Source: Pseudonocardia sp. ICBG1293 (GTDB lineage: Bacteria; Actinomycetota; Actinomycetes; Mycobacteriales; Pseudonocardiaceae). From it: 64,000 nucleotides of DNA. Below, piece by piece: positions 26,200 to 41,871 of the stretch; positions within the stretch are counted from its first letter, which is position 1; each line of letters begins with the position of its first letter. The stretch covers positions 248,001-312,000 of the forward strand of contig NZ_JAHLEL010000014.1 of NCBI RefSeq assembly GCF_020131355.1, written 5' to 3'. The notes beneath the pieces were generated by a model, which worked only from the letters and a program-made list of their open reading frames with translations, ran no database searches and had not been told where the DNA came from. Position numbers and translations under genes: made by a program.

Positions 26200-28020
26200 C
26201 TACAAGTACTGGCCGGTGTTCGACGCGGTGTCGATCGCCCGGCCGGTGGCGTCGTTCTTGCCGGTGACCAGGGTGCGGATGTAGACGATCCGCTCCCCCT
26301 TCTTGCCCGAGATCCGCGCCCAGTCGTCGGGGTTGGTGGTGTTCGGGAGGTCCTCGTTCTCGGCGAACTCGTCGACGATCGCGTCCAGCAGGTGCTGGAC
26401 CCGCAGGCCCGGCTGGCCGGACTCGAGCACCGCCTTGATCGCGGACTTCTTCCCGCGGTCGACGATGTTCTGGATCATCGCGCCGGAGTTGAAGTCCTTG
26501 AAGTAGAGCGTCTCCTTGTCGCCGTTGGCGTAGGTGACCTCCAGGAACCGGTTCTCCTCCGACTCGTCGTACATCCGCTCGACGATCCGCTGGATCATCG
26601 CGCCGGTGCACGCCGAGCGGTCCCCGCCGAACTCGGCCAGGTCGTCCTCGTGGATGGGCAGGGTGTCGGTGATGTACTTGGAGAAGATGTCGATCGCGCC
26701 CTCGGCGTCCGGGCGCTCGATCTTGATCTTCACGTCGAGCCGGCCCGGCCGCAGGATCGCCGGGTCGATCATGTCCTCGCGGTTCGAGGCACCGATGACG
26801 ATGACGTTCTCCAGTCCCTCGACGCCGTCGATCTCGGCGAGGAGCTGGGGGACGATCGTCGTCTCCACGTCGGAGGAGACCCCGGAGCCACGGGTCCGGA
26901 AGATCGAGTCCATCTCGTCGAAGAACACGATCACCGGGGTGCCGGCGCTCGCCTTCTCCCGCGCGCGCTGGAAGATCAGCCGGATGTGCCGCTCGGTCTC
27001 GCCGACGAACTTGTTGAGCAGCTCGGGGCCCTTGATGTTGAGGAAGAACGCGCGCCCCTCGTCCGGGTCGTCGCCCCGCTGCTTGGCGATCTTCTTCGCC
27101 AGCGAGTTCGCGACGGCCTTGGCGATCAGCGTCTTCCCGCAGCCGGGCGGCCCGTAGAGCAGCACACCCTTGGGCGGACGCAGCTCGTACTGGGTGAACA
27201 GCTCGGTGTGCAGGAACGGCAGCTCGACCGCGTCCTGGATCTGCTCGATCTGCCGGGACAGGCCACCGATGTCGGAGTAGGCGATGTCCGGGACCTCCTC
27301 GAGCACGAGGTCCTCGACCTCGGCCTTGGCGACCCGCTCGTAGGCGTAGCCCGCCCGCGAGTCGACCATGACCGAGTCACCGGACTTGAGCGGGCTGGTG
27401 CCCTCCTCCTGCCCGAGCTCGAACAACGGCGCCGCCAGCCAGACGACCCGTTCCTCGTCGGAGTGGCCGACCACCAGGCCGCGACCGGCCGAACCGTCCT
27501 CGCCGGGCCGGGAGATGATCTCCCGCAGCGAGTAGAGGTCGCCGACCTGCTCGAAGCCCATGGCCTCGACCACGGTGAGCGCCTCGTTCAGCCGGACGGA
27601 CTGGCCGCTGCGCAGCGACTCGCCCTCGACCGCCGGGGACACGGGGACCCGCATCCGGCGGCCGGAGGTGAAGACGTCGACCGTGTCGTCGTCGTACCGG
27701 CCGAGGAAGACCCCGTATCCGGACGGCGGCTGCGCGAGCCGGTCGACCTCCTCGCGGAGCGCGACCAGCTGACCGCGGGCCTCCTTGAGGGTGTCGGTCA
27801 GCTTCTCGTTGCGCGCGTTGAGCGCCGAGAGCCGGCTCGTGGTCTCCGCGAGACGCTGTTCCAGCACTCGGGCGTGCCGGGGCGTCTCGGTCAGCCGTTG
27901 ACGCAGCGTGGAGATCTCGTGCTCGAGATGACGGATGTGCTCGGCGGCCTCAGCGGGGCTGAGGTCGCGGTCAGACTGGAAACCCTGGTTGCCGGGACCG
28001 TCGTCGTAGGGGTGGTTCAC
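26200..28020 (-). CDS. arc: Proteasome-activating AAA ATPase Arc (Mpa)
   Basis: The 606-residue ATPase has an N-terminal coiled coil (about 20-97) that binds Pup, tandem OB domains (about 100-240), and an AAA domain with Walker A GPPGCGKT (290-297) and Walker [10 protein letters not shown] (363-371). It ends GQYL, the C-terminal motif that opens the PrcA gate. It unfolds pupylated substrates into the 20S core. The GTG at 28020 follows GGAGGGAGG. It lies about 9 kb from dop-pup-prcBA. Confidence 0.97.
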   Translation of the reverse strand: MNHPYDDGPGNQGFQSDRDLSPAEAAEHIRHLEHEISTLRQRLTETPRHARVLEQRLAETTSRLSALNARNEKLTDTLKEARGQLVALREEVDRLAQPPSGYGVFLGRYDDDTVDVFTSGRRMRVPVSPAVEGESLRSGQSVRLNEALTVVEAMGFEQVGDLYSLREIISRPGEDGSAGRGLVVGHSDEERVVWLAAPLFELGQEEGTSPLKSGDSVMVDSRAGYAYERVAKAEVEDLVLEEVPDIAYSDIGGLSRQIEQIQDAVELPFLHTELFTQYELRPPKGVLLYGPPGCGKTLIAKAVANSLAKKIAKQRGDDPDEGRAFFLNIKGPELLNKFVGETERHIRLIFQRAREKASAGTPVIVFFDEMDSIFRTRGSGVSSDVETTIVPQLLAEIDGVEGLENVIVIGASNREDMIDPAILRPGRLDVKIKIERPDAEGAIDIFSKYITDTLPIHEDDLAEFGGDRSACTGAMIQRIVERMYDESEENRFLEVTYANGDKETLYFKDFNSGAMIQNIVDRGKKSAIKAVLESGQPGLRVQHLLDAIVDEFAENEDLPNTTNPDDWARISGKKGERIVYIRTLVTGKNDATGRAIDTASNTGQYL

Positions 28021-28246
28021 GGCAGCCTCCCTCCGTGTTCCGTCTCACCACGGTACCCGTGACGGGTGACCGCGACGGTGCGTCGAACCGGTGATCCGGG
28101 CCTCAGCCGGTCGGCACCATGTGGTCACTCTGCGGCTTCACGGGCGTCACCGCCACGTCCACACGGAGGGTAGTTCGTAACGTTCTCGTTCCGCGGCCGG
28201 GCGCGTCGCCGCGGCGAACCACCCGGAACGGGAGCAAACGCCCCGG
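28021..28246. other. Non-coding gap between trmI and arc
   Basis: This 226-bp stretch separates two minus-strand genes and must carry the arc promoter. I see no convincing -10/-35 pair, operator or hairpin; there is a less GC-rich patch near 28165-28190. Confidence 0.5.
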
Positions 28247-29806
<1,560 letters not shown>

Positions 29807-29887
29807 TCACCCTAGGTCCGCGCCCGGACACGCGACGTACACGATCGAGGGGTGAGCAGCGCCGATGCAGCGGGAAAGTTCACGCGC

Positions 29888-30469
29888 ATGGACACACGCA
29901 CACGTCTCGGGATCGGCGTGGCCGCGGTCGCCGTCGCGGTACTCGCGATCGGCCTCGGCACCTACGCCGCCTTCACCGACACCGAGGACGGACCCGGTGG
30001 GCAGGTCTCCTCCGGCACCCTCGACCTCACCGTCGGCTCCAACGCCGACAAGGTCCTGTTCAACCAGGCCAACATCGCCCCCGGCTTCTCCACCACGGTC
30101 ACCGTCGACGTCCGCAACGCCGGGTCCGTGCCCGGCACCGTCTCCGGCACGCTGACCGCGACCGGGTCCGACGTCACCTGCACCGAGCCCGAGGCGGAGG
30201 CGGAGAAGGTGGCCGCGAACGCCTGCGCCGCCGGCGGCAACCTGCAGGACGAGATGACCGTCCAGGTCGTCTCCGGGCCGGGTGTGGGCAGCGCGGGGGC
30301 CGCGGTCCCGCTGCGCACCTTCGTCCAGAGCCCGCTGCCGTCCGGCCCGCTGGGTGCCGGGGCCACCGGTACCTACACGCTGACCTTCGCGCTGCCCTCC
30401 TCGGCCGACAACAAGGTGCAGGGCGACCGGATCGCGGTCGGGTCCACGTTCACCCTGAACCAGTCGTGA
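29888..30469 (+). CDS. TasA-like secreted protein with SipW-type signal peptide
   Basis: The 193-residue precursor has a hydrophobic signal (RLGIGVAAVAVAVLAIGL) ending in GTYAAFTDTED, the characteristic SipW-dependent cleavage region. The mature part is Thr/Gly/Val-rich with beta-sandwich character and begins GTLDLTVGSN, as in TasA/camelysin-type proteins. Two Cys may form a disulfide. The ATG at 29888 was chosen; a GTG at 29852 is less likely. It overlaps the next gene by GTGA, so both are co-expressed. Confidence 0.85.
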   Translation: MDTRTRLGIGVAAVAVAVLAIGLGTYAAFTDTEDGPGGQVSSGTLDLTVGSNADKVLFNQANIAPGFSTTVTVDVRNAGSVPGTVSGTLTATGSDVTCTEPEAEAEKVAANACAAGGNLQDEMTVQVVSGPGVGSAGAAVPLRTFVQSPLPSGPLGAGATGTYTLTFALPSSADNKVQGDRIAVGSTFTLNQS

Positions 30470-31743
30470 GCCCGGCGGTCCCCCGGCGGCGGGCCGCGCT
30501 CGCGCTGGGGGCCGCGGTCGTGCTCGTCGCGGTGTCGGCCGCGGCCTGGGGCACCTGGGCCGCGTTCACCGACACCGACCCGGGTGCCGCGGGCTCGACC
30601 TCGGCGGGCACGGTGGTGCTGGGCGGTCGCGCGGCCCCGCCCGCGGTCGCGCTCACCGGCCTGCGGGCGAACTCGACCACGACCACCCCGGTGACCGTCG
30701 ACTACCGCGGCTCGGTGCCGGCGACGCTGTCGGTGTCGCTGCCCGCGTACTCCTCGACCGCCTGCACCACCGGGGCCGGTGGTCTGCTCGACGGCCTGAA
30801 CGTCGGCTCGCTGACCGTGCGGATCGGGTCGCGGGCCGCCGAGTCCTACTGTGCGCTGCTCGACGGGAAGGACCGTGTCGTCACCACGCTCGCCCCCGGC
30901 ACCGTGGTGACGGTCCCGCTGACCGTCGCGGTCGGCCCGGTCGTGCTGCTGCCCCGCACCGAGGCCGCGACGCTCCGGCTGGGGGTCTCGGGCGGGTTCA
31001 CCGACCGCGTGGACGGGACCCTGCGGATCGGTACCAACCTGCTGGGGACCCGATCCCTGCGGGTCGCCTCGCCGAGCGTCGTCCCGGCCGTCGCCGCACC
31101 GCCCGCGGAGTGCGTGGACGCCGGCATCACGTCGGTCGCCGAGACCGTCACCCTCAGCGGCGACGGCGCCGTCTTCGACGCCCGCACCGACCGGCCGGGT
31201 GCCACCGGGCCGCTGCTCGTCGTCGGCACCCCCGGGCCCGACCGGTTCACCGGGTCACCCGGCCGGGACTGCCTGGTCGGGGCGGGCGGGGACGACGTGC
31301 TCGACGGCGGGGCCGGGGACGACGTGCTGCTCGGCGGGGACGGCGACGACCGACTGTCCGGCGGGGACGGTGCCGACCGGTTGTACGGCAACGCCGGAGC
31401 CGACACCCTGCTCGGTGGCCCGGAGACCCCGCGCGCGCCGGACGTGCTGCACGGCGGGCTCGCCGACGGCGCGACCTGCCCGGACGCCGGCCCGGAGGAC
31501 GTCCGGACCGCGTGCCCGGTCCCGGACCCCGCGGCGGCACCGCCGCCCACCGCGCCGCCGCAGGCACCGCCGCCCACCGGGACCCCGGTGCCGGAGGGCT
31601 CGGCGGACCCACCCGCGCCCGCCCCGGCCCCCACGCCGTCGGAGCCGGCTCCGCCCGCACCGGGGGTACCCGCGCCGGACGTGTCCGCGCCGGCCGTGCC
31701 CGAGGGCGGGCCCGACCCGTCGACGACCGCGCCGGCCGGCTGA
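30466..31743 (+). CDS. SipW-type surface protein with RTX calcium-binding repeats and Pro-rich tail
   Basis: The 425-residue precursor carries a second SipW-type signal (residues 8-37, ending GTWAAFTDTDPG), a beta-rich domain (40-220), a short block of RTX nonapeptides (about 257-320, GGAGDDVLLGGDGDDRL and similar), and a Pro/Ala-rich tail (about 340-425). RTX repeats bind calcium and fold outside the cell. The tail resembles a wall-spanning stalk; there is no LPxTG motif. It is translationally coupled to the TasA-like gene. Confidence 0.85.
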   Translation: MSPAVPRRRAALALGAAVVLVAVSAAAWGTWAAFTDTDPGAAGSTSAGTVVLGGRAAPPAVALTGLRANSTTTTPVTVDYRGSVPATLSVSLPAYSSTACTTGAGGLLDGLNVGSLTVRIGSRAAESYCALLDGKDRVVTTLAPGTVVTVPLTVAVGPVVLLPRTEAATLRLGVSGGFTDRVDGTLRIGTNLLGTRSLRVASPSVVPAVAAPPAECVDAGITSVAETVTLSGDGAVFDARTDRPGATGPLLVVGTPGPDRFTGSPGRDCLVGAGGDDVLDGGAGDDVLLGGDGDDRLSGGDGADRLYGNAGADTLLGGPETPRAPDVLHGGLADGATCPDAGPEDVRTACPVPDPAAAPPPTAPPQAPPPTGTPVPEGSADPPAPAPAPTPSEPAPPAPGVPAPDVSAPAVPEGGPDPSTTAPAG

Positions 31744-31786
31744 GCGGTCCCCGGAACCGTCGGGGGGCACGGCTAGCCTGCGTGTC

Positions 31787-32677
31787 GTGACCGTCGAGGA
31801 GCCCCCGCCCGCCCGTGCGGCCGGGCCCGAGGTGTCCCCGGCCGCCACCGCACCACGTCCGCCCGCGCTGTCCCCGTCGCGCGCCTCGGACTTCCGCCGG
31901 TGCCCGCTGCTCTACCGGTTCCGGGCCGTCGACCGGCTGCCCGAGCCGCTGTCGCGGGCGCAGGTGCGGGGGACCCTGGTGCACGCGGTGCTGGAGCGGC
32001 TGTTCGCCCTGGACCCGGCGGACCGGACCCCGCAGGCCGCGCGGGAGCTGCTCGGCCCCTGCTGGGACGACCTCGCCGCCGCGGAGCCCGCCGCGGCCGC
32101 GCTGTTCACCGGCCCGCAGGACCCGCAGCTCGCCCTCTGGCTCGACTCCGCCTCCGCCCTGCTCGACGGCTACTTCGGTCTGGAGGACCCGGCCGGTGTC
32201 GCCGCGACCGCGGTGGAGGCCCGCATCGAGGCGACCCTGCCCGCGGCCGACGGTGCCACGGGCCCGGTCCCGCTGCGCGGCATCCTCGACCGGCTCGACG
32301 ACGGTCCCGAGGGACTGCGCGTGGTCGACTACAAGACCGGCCGGACACCCGGCGAGGGCTACGAGTCCGGTGTGCTGTTCCAGCTGAAGTTCTACGCACT
32401 GGCGGTCCTGCTGACCCACGGCCGCGCCCCCGACGAGCTGCGCCTGCTCTACCTGGCCGACGGCACCGCGCTGACCTACCGGCCCGACGCCGGGGAGCTC
32501 GCCCGGTTCGGTCGCCTGCTCGACGCGGTGTGGACCGCGATCCGGCTCGCCGCACCGACCGGGGACTTCCGGCCGCAGCCCGGCCCGGCCTGTCGCACCT
32601 GCGACCACACGGCGGTCTGCCCCGCCTGGGGCGGGACTCCCCCGCCGTACCCCGGCTGGCCGGGCGGCGCGGCATGA
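31787..32677 (+). CDS. RecB-family PD-(D/E)XK exonuclease with Fe-S cysteines
   Basis: The 296-residue protein has the nuclease motif VVDYKTGR at about 179-186, an upstream QVRGTLVHAVLERL helix, one N-terminal Cys (about 39, FRRCPLLYRF) and a C-terminal CRTCDHTAVCP cluster (about 269-278). Four Cys in this arrangement hold a [4Fe-4S] cluster in AddB/Cas4-like nucleases. It corresponds to Rv2119 by position. The GTG start is at 31787. Confidence 0.9.
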   Translation: MTVEEPPPARAAGPEVSPAATAPRPPALSPSRASDFRRCPLLYRFRAVDRLPEPLSRAQVRGTLVHAVLERLFALDPADRTPQAARELLGPCWDDLAAAEPAAAALFTGPQDPQLALWLDSASALLDGYFGLEDPAGVAATAVEARIEATLPAADGATGPVPLRGILDRLDDGPEGLRVVDYKTGRTPGEGYESGVLFQLKFYALAVLLTHGRAPDELRLLYLADGTALTYRPDAGELARFGRLLDAVWTAIRLAAPTGDFRPQPGPACRTCDHTAVCPAWGGTPPPYPGWPGGAA

Positions 32678-32684
32678 TCGTCGG

Positions 32685-33533
32685 GTGAGCGCACCGCCCC
32701 CGATCCCGCCCCGCCCGTTCTACCTGCCCCGCGGCGAGCACACCGCCGACGGCGTCACCCGCGCCGACTTCGAGGCGACACCGTCGACCACCGGGCCCTG
32801 GTTCGCCGACGCCCAGCACATGGGTCCGCCCTCGGCGCTGCTGGTCCGCGCCCTCGAACGACTGCCCGAGTCCCGTCCCGGCGGCGCCGAGGCCGGGTGG
32901 CGGATCGCCCGCGTCACCGTCGAGGTGCTCGGAGCGGTGCCCGCCGGGCCGGTCACGGTCACCGCGGGCGTCGAGCGGCCCGGGCGGACGATCGAGCTGT
33001 TGTCGGCGACGATGCGCGCCGGGGACCGGGACGTGCTCCGGGCGCGGGCCTGGCGGCTCGCCGCGTCCGACACCGCCGTCGTCGCGCACGGGCAGGCGGC
33101 CGCGCTGCCCGGGCGGGACGCCGCCGTCGTCCGCACCACGCGGCCGGACGGTTGGCTCCCGGGGTTCCTCGACGCGATCGAGTGGGCCTGGCTGGACGGC
33201 GGCGGTCTCGGCGTCGAGGGGCCGGGGCGCGGCTGGATCCGGATGCGCGTCCCGCTCGTCGAGGGCGAGGCGCCGAGCGCCGCACAGCGGCTGATGGTCG
33301 CCGCGGATTGCGCGAACGGGCTGGCCGCACCGCTGGACGTGACGCGGTGGCTGTTCGTCGACACCGAGCTGACGGTGCACCTGCACCGCGCCCCCGCCGG
33401 CGAGTGGATCGGCGTCGACGCCGCCACCGTCGTCGGCCCGGACGGGCTGGGCACCTGCTCGGCCACCCTGTTCGACGACGACGGGCACACCGGCCGGATC
33501 GCCCAGGCCCTCACCGTCCGGGCCCGCCGGTGA
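32685..33533 (+). CDS. Acyl-CoA thioesterase-like protein (double hotdog)
   Basis: The 282-residue protein resembles the TesB-like thioesterase superfamily: two hotdog-fold halves, with GPPSALLVRALE in the first and AADCANGLAAPLD plus LTVHLHRAPAGEWIGVDA in the second. Members hydrolyse acyl-CoA; the chain length is unknown. The GTG start is at 32685, 7 bp after the nuclease gene. Confidence 0.83.
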   Translation: MSAPPPIPPRPFYLPRGEHTADGVTRADFEATPSTTGPWFADAQHMGPPSALLVRALERLPESRPGGAEAGWRIARVTVEVLGAVPAGPVTVTAGVERPGRTIELLSATMRAGDRDVLRARAWRLAASDTAVVAHGQAAALPGRDAAVVRTTRPDGWLPGFLDAIEWAWLDGGGLGVEGPGRGWIRMRVPLVEGEAPSAAQRLMVAADCANGLAAPLDVTRWLFVDTELTVHLHRAPAGEWIGVDAATVVGPDGLGTCSATLFDDDGHTGRIAQALTVRARR

Positions 33534-33545
33534 CCCGGTGACACG

Positions 33546-33587
33546 ACGGCGGCCCGCCGACCGGATTCACCGGTGGCGGGCCGCCGT
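33546..33587. terminator. Bidirectional terminator hairpin
   Basis: ACGGCGGCCCGCC pairs with GGCGGGCCGCCGT, and the inner ACCGG/CCGGT stem closes on a 5-nt loop; only one G is unpaired. It lies between the convergent thioesterase and hisG genes. Confidence 0.85.
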
Positions 33588-33616
33588 GGGGGGAACGGAC
33601 GTCGGACGGGGCGGGC

Positions 33617-34507
33617 TCAGTGGCCGTGCCCGTTGACCGTCATGGCGCGGCAGGACCGGATCTCCGAGGTGAGGATCGCGGTGGCCCCGATGTCGGCCAG
33701 CTTGTCCATGACGCGGTTGGTGTCCTTGGTCCGCACCATCGTGCGGACCGCGACCCAGCCCTTCTTCGACAGCGGGGAGACCGTCGGCGCCTGCAGCCCC
33801 GGCGCGACCTTCTCCACGGCCTCGAGCAGCCCCTCGGGGCAGTCGAAGTCCATCATCAGGTACTCCCGGGCCACGACGACGCCCTGCAGCCGGTCGGCGA
33901 AGACCTTCTTCAGGCGGGTGGTCTCGGCGTCCTCGGCGCGGTCGTGCCGCTTCTCCCGCTCGATGAGCGTGGCCTGCGAGGTGGCGATGGCCTCCCCGAT
34001 GATCTGCAGGCCGTGCTGGCGCAGGGTGCGTCCGGAGGACACGACGTCGGCGATCGCGTCGGCGAGACCCAGCTGGATGGAGATCTCCACCGCGCCGTCG
34101 AGCTTCACGATCTCGGCGCCGATCCGCTTGCCGGACAGGTAGGAGCGGACCAGGCGGGGGTAGGACGTCGCGATCTTGCGACCGTCCAGGTCCTCGATCT
34201 TCCAGTCGGCGTCGGCCGGGGCAGCGAAGTGGAACCGCGACCTGCCGAAGCCCAGCGGGATGATCTCCTGGGTCTGGCTGCCCGACTCCTCCATGAGGTC
34301 GAAGCCGGTGACGCCCAGATGCAGGTCGCCCTTGCCGACGTAGGTCGCGATGTCCTTGGGCCGGAGGTAGAAGAACTCGATCTCGTTCTCCTCGTCGACC
34401 ACGCTGAGGTCGCGCGAGTCGGTCCGCTGTCGGTACCCGGCCTCGCGCATCATCGTCGCGGCGGGCTCGGCCAGCGTGCCCTTGTTCGGCAGTGCCACGC
34501 GGAGCAT
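33617..34507 (-). CDS. hisG: ATP phosphoribosyltransferase HisG (long form)
   Basis: The 296-residue enzyme catalyses the first step of histidine synthesis (ATP + PRPP). It has MLRVALPNKGTLAEPAA at the start, DLHLGVTGFDLMEES, the PRPP loop region SSGRTLRQHG and a C-terminal ACT-like domain for histidine feedback (about 210-290). The long form does not need HisZ. It follows hisE by 54 bp on the same strand. The rest of the his pathway is elsewhere. Confidence 0.97.
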   Translation of the reverse strand: MLRVALPNKGTLAEPAATMMREAGYRQRTDSRDLSVVDEENEIEFFYLRPKDIATYVGKGDLHLGVTGFDLMEESGSQTQEIIPLGFGRSRFHFAAPADADWKIEDLDGRKIATSYPRLVRSYLSGKRIGAEIVKLDGAVEISIQLGLADAIADVVSSGRTLRQHGLQIIGEAIATSQATLIEREKRHDRAEDAETTRLKKVFADRLQGVVVAREYLMMDFDCPEGLLEAVEKVAPGLQAPTVSPLSKKGWVAVRTMVRTKDTNRVMDKLADIGATAILTSEIRSCRAMTVNGHGH

Positions 34508-34561
34508 GTCCGCTCTCCTGACGGTCGTCGTTCGGCAGTGGTGAGCAGGTCGTCGGCCGAC

Positions 34562-34825
34562 CTACAGGTGCTTGTACACGTCCTCGGGGGTGAGCCCGCG
34601 CTGGAGCATGACCACCTGCAGCCGGTAGAGCAGCTGCGAGATCTCCTCCGCGAGCTCGTCGTCGCCCTGGTACTCGGCGGCGATCCAGACCTCACCGGCC
34701 TCCTCGAGCACCTTCTTGCCCTGGGCGTGCACCCCGGCGTCCAGCGCGGCGACGGTCCCCGAACCGGCAGGCCGTTCCCGGGCCTTGGCCGCCAGCTCGG
34801 CGAACAAGTCGTCGAATGTCTTCAC
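34562..34825 (-). CDS. hisE: Phosphoribosyl-ATP pyrophosphatase HisE
   Basis: The 87-residue MazG-like all-alpha protein starts with GTG at 34825 ([15 protein letters not shown]). It carries the metal-binding acidic pattern [16 protein letters not shown] and [17 protein letters not shown]. It removes pyrophosphate from PR-ATP, the step after HisG, and the pair forms a two-gene operon. The length is normal for the stand-alone family. Confidence 0.96.
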   Translation of the reverse strand: MKTFDDLFAELAAKARERPAGSGTVAALDAGVHAQGKKVLEEAGEVWIAAEYQGDDELAEEISQLLYRLQVVMLQRGLTPEDVYKHL

Positions 34826-34990
34826 GGGTACCAGTGTGAACGGTGACCCACGCCGCACGCCGGGCGCATCCGGGGCGGTAAGCCGTGTGGGCAACGGACC
34901 GCGCCGGGTGGTTCACCCGGAGTGAGCACGCCTCCACCCCGATACCGCTCGTCGCCGCCAACGGCCCGCTCACGCCGGCCCTGAGGCCGT

Positions 34991-35684
34991 TCAGCGGGCC
35001 CGGACCTCCGCGAGGACCGCCCCGAGCTCGGTCGGCCCGATCCCGGCGAGGGTCGCGCGCAGCACCCGGCGCGGACCGGCGGGCACCTCGAGCTCGCACG
35101 GCACCACCAGCACCGCGCAGCCGGCCCGCTCGGCCGACAGCGCACCCGTCGGCGAGTCCTCCACCGCGACGCAGTCGCCCGGGTCGGCCCCGATCAGCTC
35201 GGCGCCGCGCCGGTAGGGCTCGGGCTGCGGCTTGGGCTCGCGCACCTCGTCACCGGGCACGACGGCGGCGAAGTGCTCCCGACCCAACGTCTCCAGCGCG
35301 CGCTCCACCAGCACCCGGATGGTGTTGGTGACGAGCACGGCCGGGATGCCCGCCGCACGCAGCGCGGTGAGCAGCTCCCGGGCGCCGGGCCGCCAGGGCA
35401 CGCCGTGGGAGAACAGCTCGCCGGCACGGTCGTAGAGCCACTCACCGGTCTCGCGGTACTCCTGCGCACCGACCGTGGCCGGGTCGCGCCCGGCCTCCCG
35501 GAAGCAGATCCGCAGCGAGGAGTCCAGCGAGCCGCCGACGGACTCCAGCCGGGCCGCCACGCTCAGCTCCGGGGCGCCCAGGTGCTTCATGAGGTCGTTG
35601 AGGGCGACCTCCCACACCTTCTCCGAGTCGATCAGCGTGCCGTCCATGTCCATCAGCACGCCCGCGGGGCGGGTCGGCGTCGGC

Positions 35685-35692
<8 letters not shown>
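34991..35692 (-). CDS. HAD-family phosphatase
   Basis: The 233-residue protein has the HAD nucleophile motif DMDGT (Asp15, Asp17), a helical cap, motif II in VLVTNT, the Lys in [10 protein letters not shown] and motif [19 protein letters not shown]. It resembles the beta-phosphoglucomutase/sugar-phosphatase group. The substrate is unknown. Its ATG overlaps the metH stop by 8 bp, so it is co-transcribed with metH. Confidence 0.9.
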
Positions 35693-39377
<3,685 letters not shown>

Positions 39378-39476
39378 CGAGTGATCCGCTCCCGTCGTAG
39401 ATGACACGATCAGCCACGGTACCTGGTGGAGGGGGAGGAACCCGGGTTCGCGCCCGCGGGGTCGTAGGCTGGGGTG

Positions 39477-40367
39477 ATGACCGACCGAGAGCCGAGCACC
39501 ACGGGTGGCGACAGCACTCCGCAGCTGGTCGATCCGGTCCTCATCGCCGCGTTCGAGGGCTGGAACGACGCCGGTGAGGCCGCGAGCACCGCGCTGGAGC
39601 ACCTCGAGCTCAGCTGGGACGCGAAGCCGCTGACCTCGATCGATCCCGAGGAGTACTACGACTTCCAGGTCACGCGCCCGCACGTCAAGCTCGCCGGCGG
39701 CGTCACCCGGCGGATCGAGTGGCAGACCACGCGGCTGTCGTGGGCCACGCTGCCAGGCACGGACCGCCACGTCGTGCTGGTGAACGGGATCGAGCCGAAC
39801 CTGCGCTGGAAGACCTTCTGCGCGGAGCTCGTGGGTCACGCCGAGCGTCTGGGCGTGACGAAGGTCATCACACTGGGGGCTCTGCTCACCGAGGTCCCGC
39901 ACACCCGTCCGACGCCGGTGAACGGCACGTCCTGGGACGCGGAGTCGCAGAAGGCGATGGGCACCGAGCCGTCGAACTACGAGGGCCCGACCGGGATCGT
40001 GGCGGTCTTCCAGCAGGCCTGCGTGCAGGCGGGGATCCCGGCCGTCTCCTACTGGGCCGAGGTGCCGCACTACGTGTCGCAGGCCCAGGTCCCGAAGGCC
40101 GCGGTGGCCCTGCTGCACCGCATCGAGGAGTCCCTCGACGTCGAGGTGCCCCTCGGCGGGCTCCCGGAGAAGGCCGAGGAGTGGGAGCGGACCGTGTCGG
40201 AGATGGCCGACGCCGACGACGAGGTCCGCGAGTACGTGCGCCAGCTCGAGGAACAGGCCTCCGAGTCCGACGACGAGGAGGCCCGCACCGAGCTGCGCGA
40301 GACCTCCGGGGACTCGATCGCGGCGGACTTCGAGCGCTACCTGCGCCGCCGCGACCCCAACTCCTGA
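39477..40367 (+). CDS. PAC2-family protein (proteasome assembly chaperone-like fold)
   Basis: The 296-residue protein matches the actinobacterial PAC2 family (Rv2125): [23 protein letters not shown] near the start, ETTRLSW-like and [18 protein letters not shown] segments, and an acidic C-terminal helix region. Its role is unknown despite the chaperone-like fold; the position near metH is the same as in mycobacteria. The ATG at 39477 was preferred over the adjacent GTG. Confidence 0.9.
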   Translation: MTDREPSTTGGDSTPQLVDPVLIAAFEGWNDAGEAASTALEHLELSWDAKPLTSIDPEEYYDFQVTRPHVKLAGGVTRRIEWQTTRLSWATLPGTDRHVVLVNGIEPNLRWKTFCAELVGHAERLGVTKVITLGALLTEVPHTRPTPVNGTSWDAESQKAMGTEPSNYEGPTGIVAVFQQACVQAGIPAVSYWAEVPHYVSQAQVPKAAVALLHRIEESLDVEVPLGGLPEKAEEWERTVSEMADADDEVREYVRQLEEQASESDDEEARTELRETSGDSIAADFERYLRRRDPNS

Positions 40368-40380
40368 CCGGCCCCGGCAC

Positions 40381-41505
40381 GTGGTGGCGCTGCGCCGCGC
40401 GGCGCTGTTCCTGGGCGCGTTCCTCGGCCCGTTCGGCGGTGGTCTGACGGCGGCGATGCTGCCGGAGCTGGGGGCCGACTTCGCCGTGCCGACGGCGACG
40501 GCCTCGGTGTCGATCACCGCGTACCTGCTGCCGTTCGCCGGGGTCATGCTCGTCTCGGGCACCCTCGGTGACCGGTGGGGCCGGGGGCGCACCGTCGTCG
40601 CCGGGTACGCCCTCTACGTCGTCGCCTCACTGGTCTGCGTGCTGGCCGTGTCCTGGCCGGTGTTCCTGGCCGGGCGCGCGCTGCAGGGCACGGCGAACGC
40701 CTTCACCACTCCCCTGCTGCTGGCGGCACTGGCCGCCGCGGTGGAGCCGGACCGTCTCGGCCGGGCGCTGGGCTGGTTCGGGTCGCTGCAGGCGGCGGGG
40801 CAGACCTCCGCGCCGCTGTTCGGCGGGCTGGCCGCCGAGGTGGACTGGCGCTGGGCGTTCTGCGGCGCCGCGGTCGTCGCGCTCGGGCTGGGCGCGGTCG
40901 GCATCCCGGGCGGCTCGACCCCGGCGACCGGCGGGGGGCGACCGCGGCTGCGGACGGCGTGGAGCCCACCGGTGCTGCGGCTGGGACTCGTCGCGGGGAT
41001 CGGCTGGGGCTGCCTGGCCGGGCTGAACTTCCTGCTCGCGCTGCGCCTGGAGGAGCAGTTCGGCCTGGGGGCGGGGCCGCGCGGGCTCGTACTGACCGCG
41101 CTCGGCGTGGCCGGGATCCTGACCGCCCGCCTGATCGGCGGGGCGGTGGACCGGCTCGGGGCGCGCCGCTGCGTGCTCGCCGGGGCCGTCGGCGGCGGGG
41201 TGCTCGTCGCACTGATCGGGGTGGTGCCGGTGCTGGGTGTCGTCGTCGCGCTGTGGGCGCTGGGCGGGGTGTGCAGCCAGCTGGTCCTGGTCGGGGTGAA
41301 CGCGCTGGTCCTCGGCCCGGCCGGGGGCGGGGGCGGGGCGGTGTCGGTGGTGCAGGCGGTGCGCTTCGCCGGGACGGCGGCGTCGCCGGTGGCGCTGACG
41401 CCGGTGTACCACGCGGACCCGCTGGTGGCGTTCCTCGCGCCCGCGGCGCTGCTCGCGGCGGGCGCGCCGGCCGTCCTCGCCCTCGACCGGGCGCGCCGCG
41501 CCTGA
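40381..41505 (+). CDS. MFS transporter
   Basis: The 374-residue protein has about eleven or twelve membrane segments and the loop 2-3 signature [13 protein letters not shown] of the major facilitator superfamily, with [10 protein letters not shown] in the fourth helix. It resembles drug-efflux permeases but is rather short; the substrate is unknown. It begins 13 bp after the PAC2 gene. Confidence 0.87.
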   Translation: MVALRRAALFLGAFLGPFGGGLTAAMLPELGADFAVPTATASVSITAYLLPFAGVMLVSGTLGDRWGRGRTVVAGYALYVVASLVCVLAVSWPVFLAGRALQGTANAFTTPLLLAALAAAVEPDRLGRALGWFGSLQAAGQTSAPLFGGLAAEVDWRWAFCGAAVVALGLGAVGIPGGSTPATGGGRPRLRTAWSPPVLRLGLVAGIGWGCLAGLNFLLALRLEEQFGLGAGPRGLVLTALGVAGILTARLIGGAVDRLGARRCVLAGAVGGGVLVALIGVVPVLGVVVALWALGGVCSQLVLVGVNALVLGPAGGGGGAVSVVQAVRFAGTAASPVALTPVYHADPLVAFLAPAALLAAGAPAVLALDRARRA

Positions 41506-41509
41506 GGCC

Positions 41510-41869
41510 TCACCCCGCGGCGTGCGCCCGCAGGTCGTCGAGGTCGACCCACTCCAGGGTGCGGGCGTGGGTGGCCTCCAGCACCACCGGCGGCGCCACA
41601 CCCCCGTGCAGCGCCTCGGCCCAGCGGCTCGCGCACAGGCACCACCGGTCCCCCGGCACGAGACCGGGGAACCCGAACTGCGGGCGCGGGGTGGACAGGT
41701 CGTTGCCCTGCTCGCGGGAGAAGTCCAGGAACTCCGCGGTGACCCGGGCGCACACGGTGTGCACCCCGACGTCCTCACCACCGGTGTCGCAGCACCCGTT
41801 GCGGTGGAAGCCGGTCATCGGGTCGGTCGAGCACGACTCCAGCTCGCCGCCCAGCACGTTGCGGGCCAC
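41510..41869 (-). CDS. DUF2237 family protein
   Basis: The 119-residue protein matches DUF2237: ARNVLGGELESCSTDPMTGFHRNGCC at the start, then HTVCARVTAEFLDFS and GDRWCLCASRW. It is Cys-rich (six), with spacing that could bind a metal or form disulfides. The function is unknown. The GTG at 41869 follows the mshC stop by 2 bp, so the genes are coupled. Confidence 0.85.
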   Translation of the reverse strand: MARNVLGGELESCSTDPMTGFHRNGCCDTGGEDVGVHTVCARVTAEFLDFSREQGNDLSTPRPQFGFPGLVPGDRWCLCASRWAEALHGGVAPPVVLEATHARTLEWVDLDDLRAHAAG

Positions 41870-41871
41870 CG

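Noticed and set aside
30466..31743. RTX toxin
   Set aside because: It has a SipW-type signal peptide and only a few RTX repeats; there is no type I secretion system or toxin domain.
39378..39476. Cobalamin riboswitch upstream of metH
   Set aside because: Only about 100 bp separate metH from the divergent PAC2 gene, too short, and no B12-box is visible.
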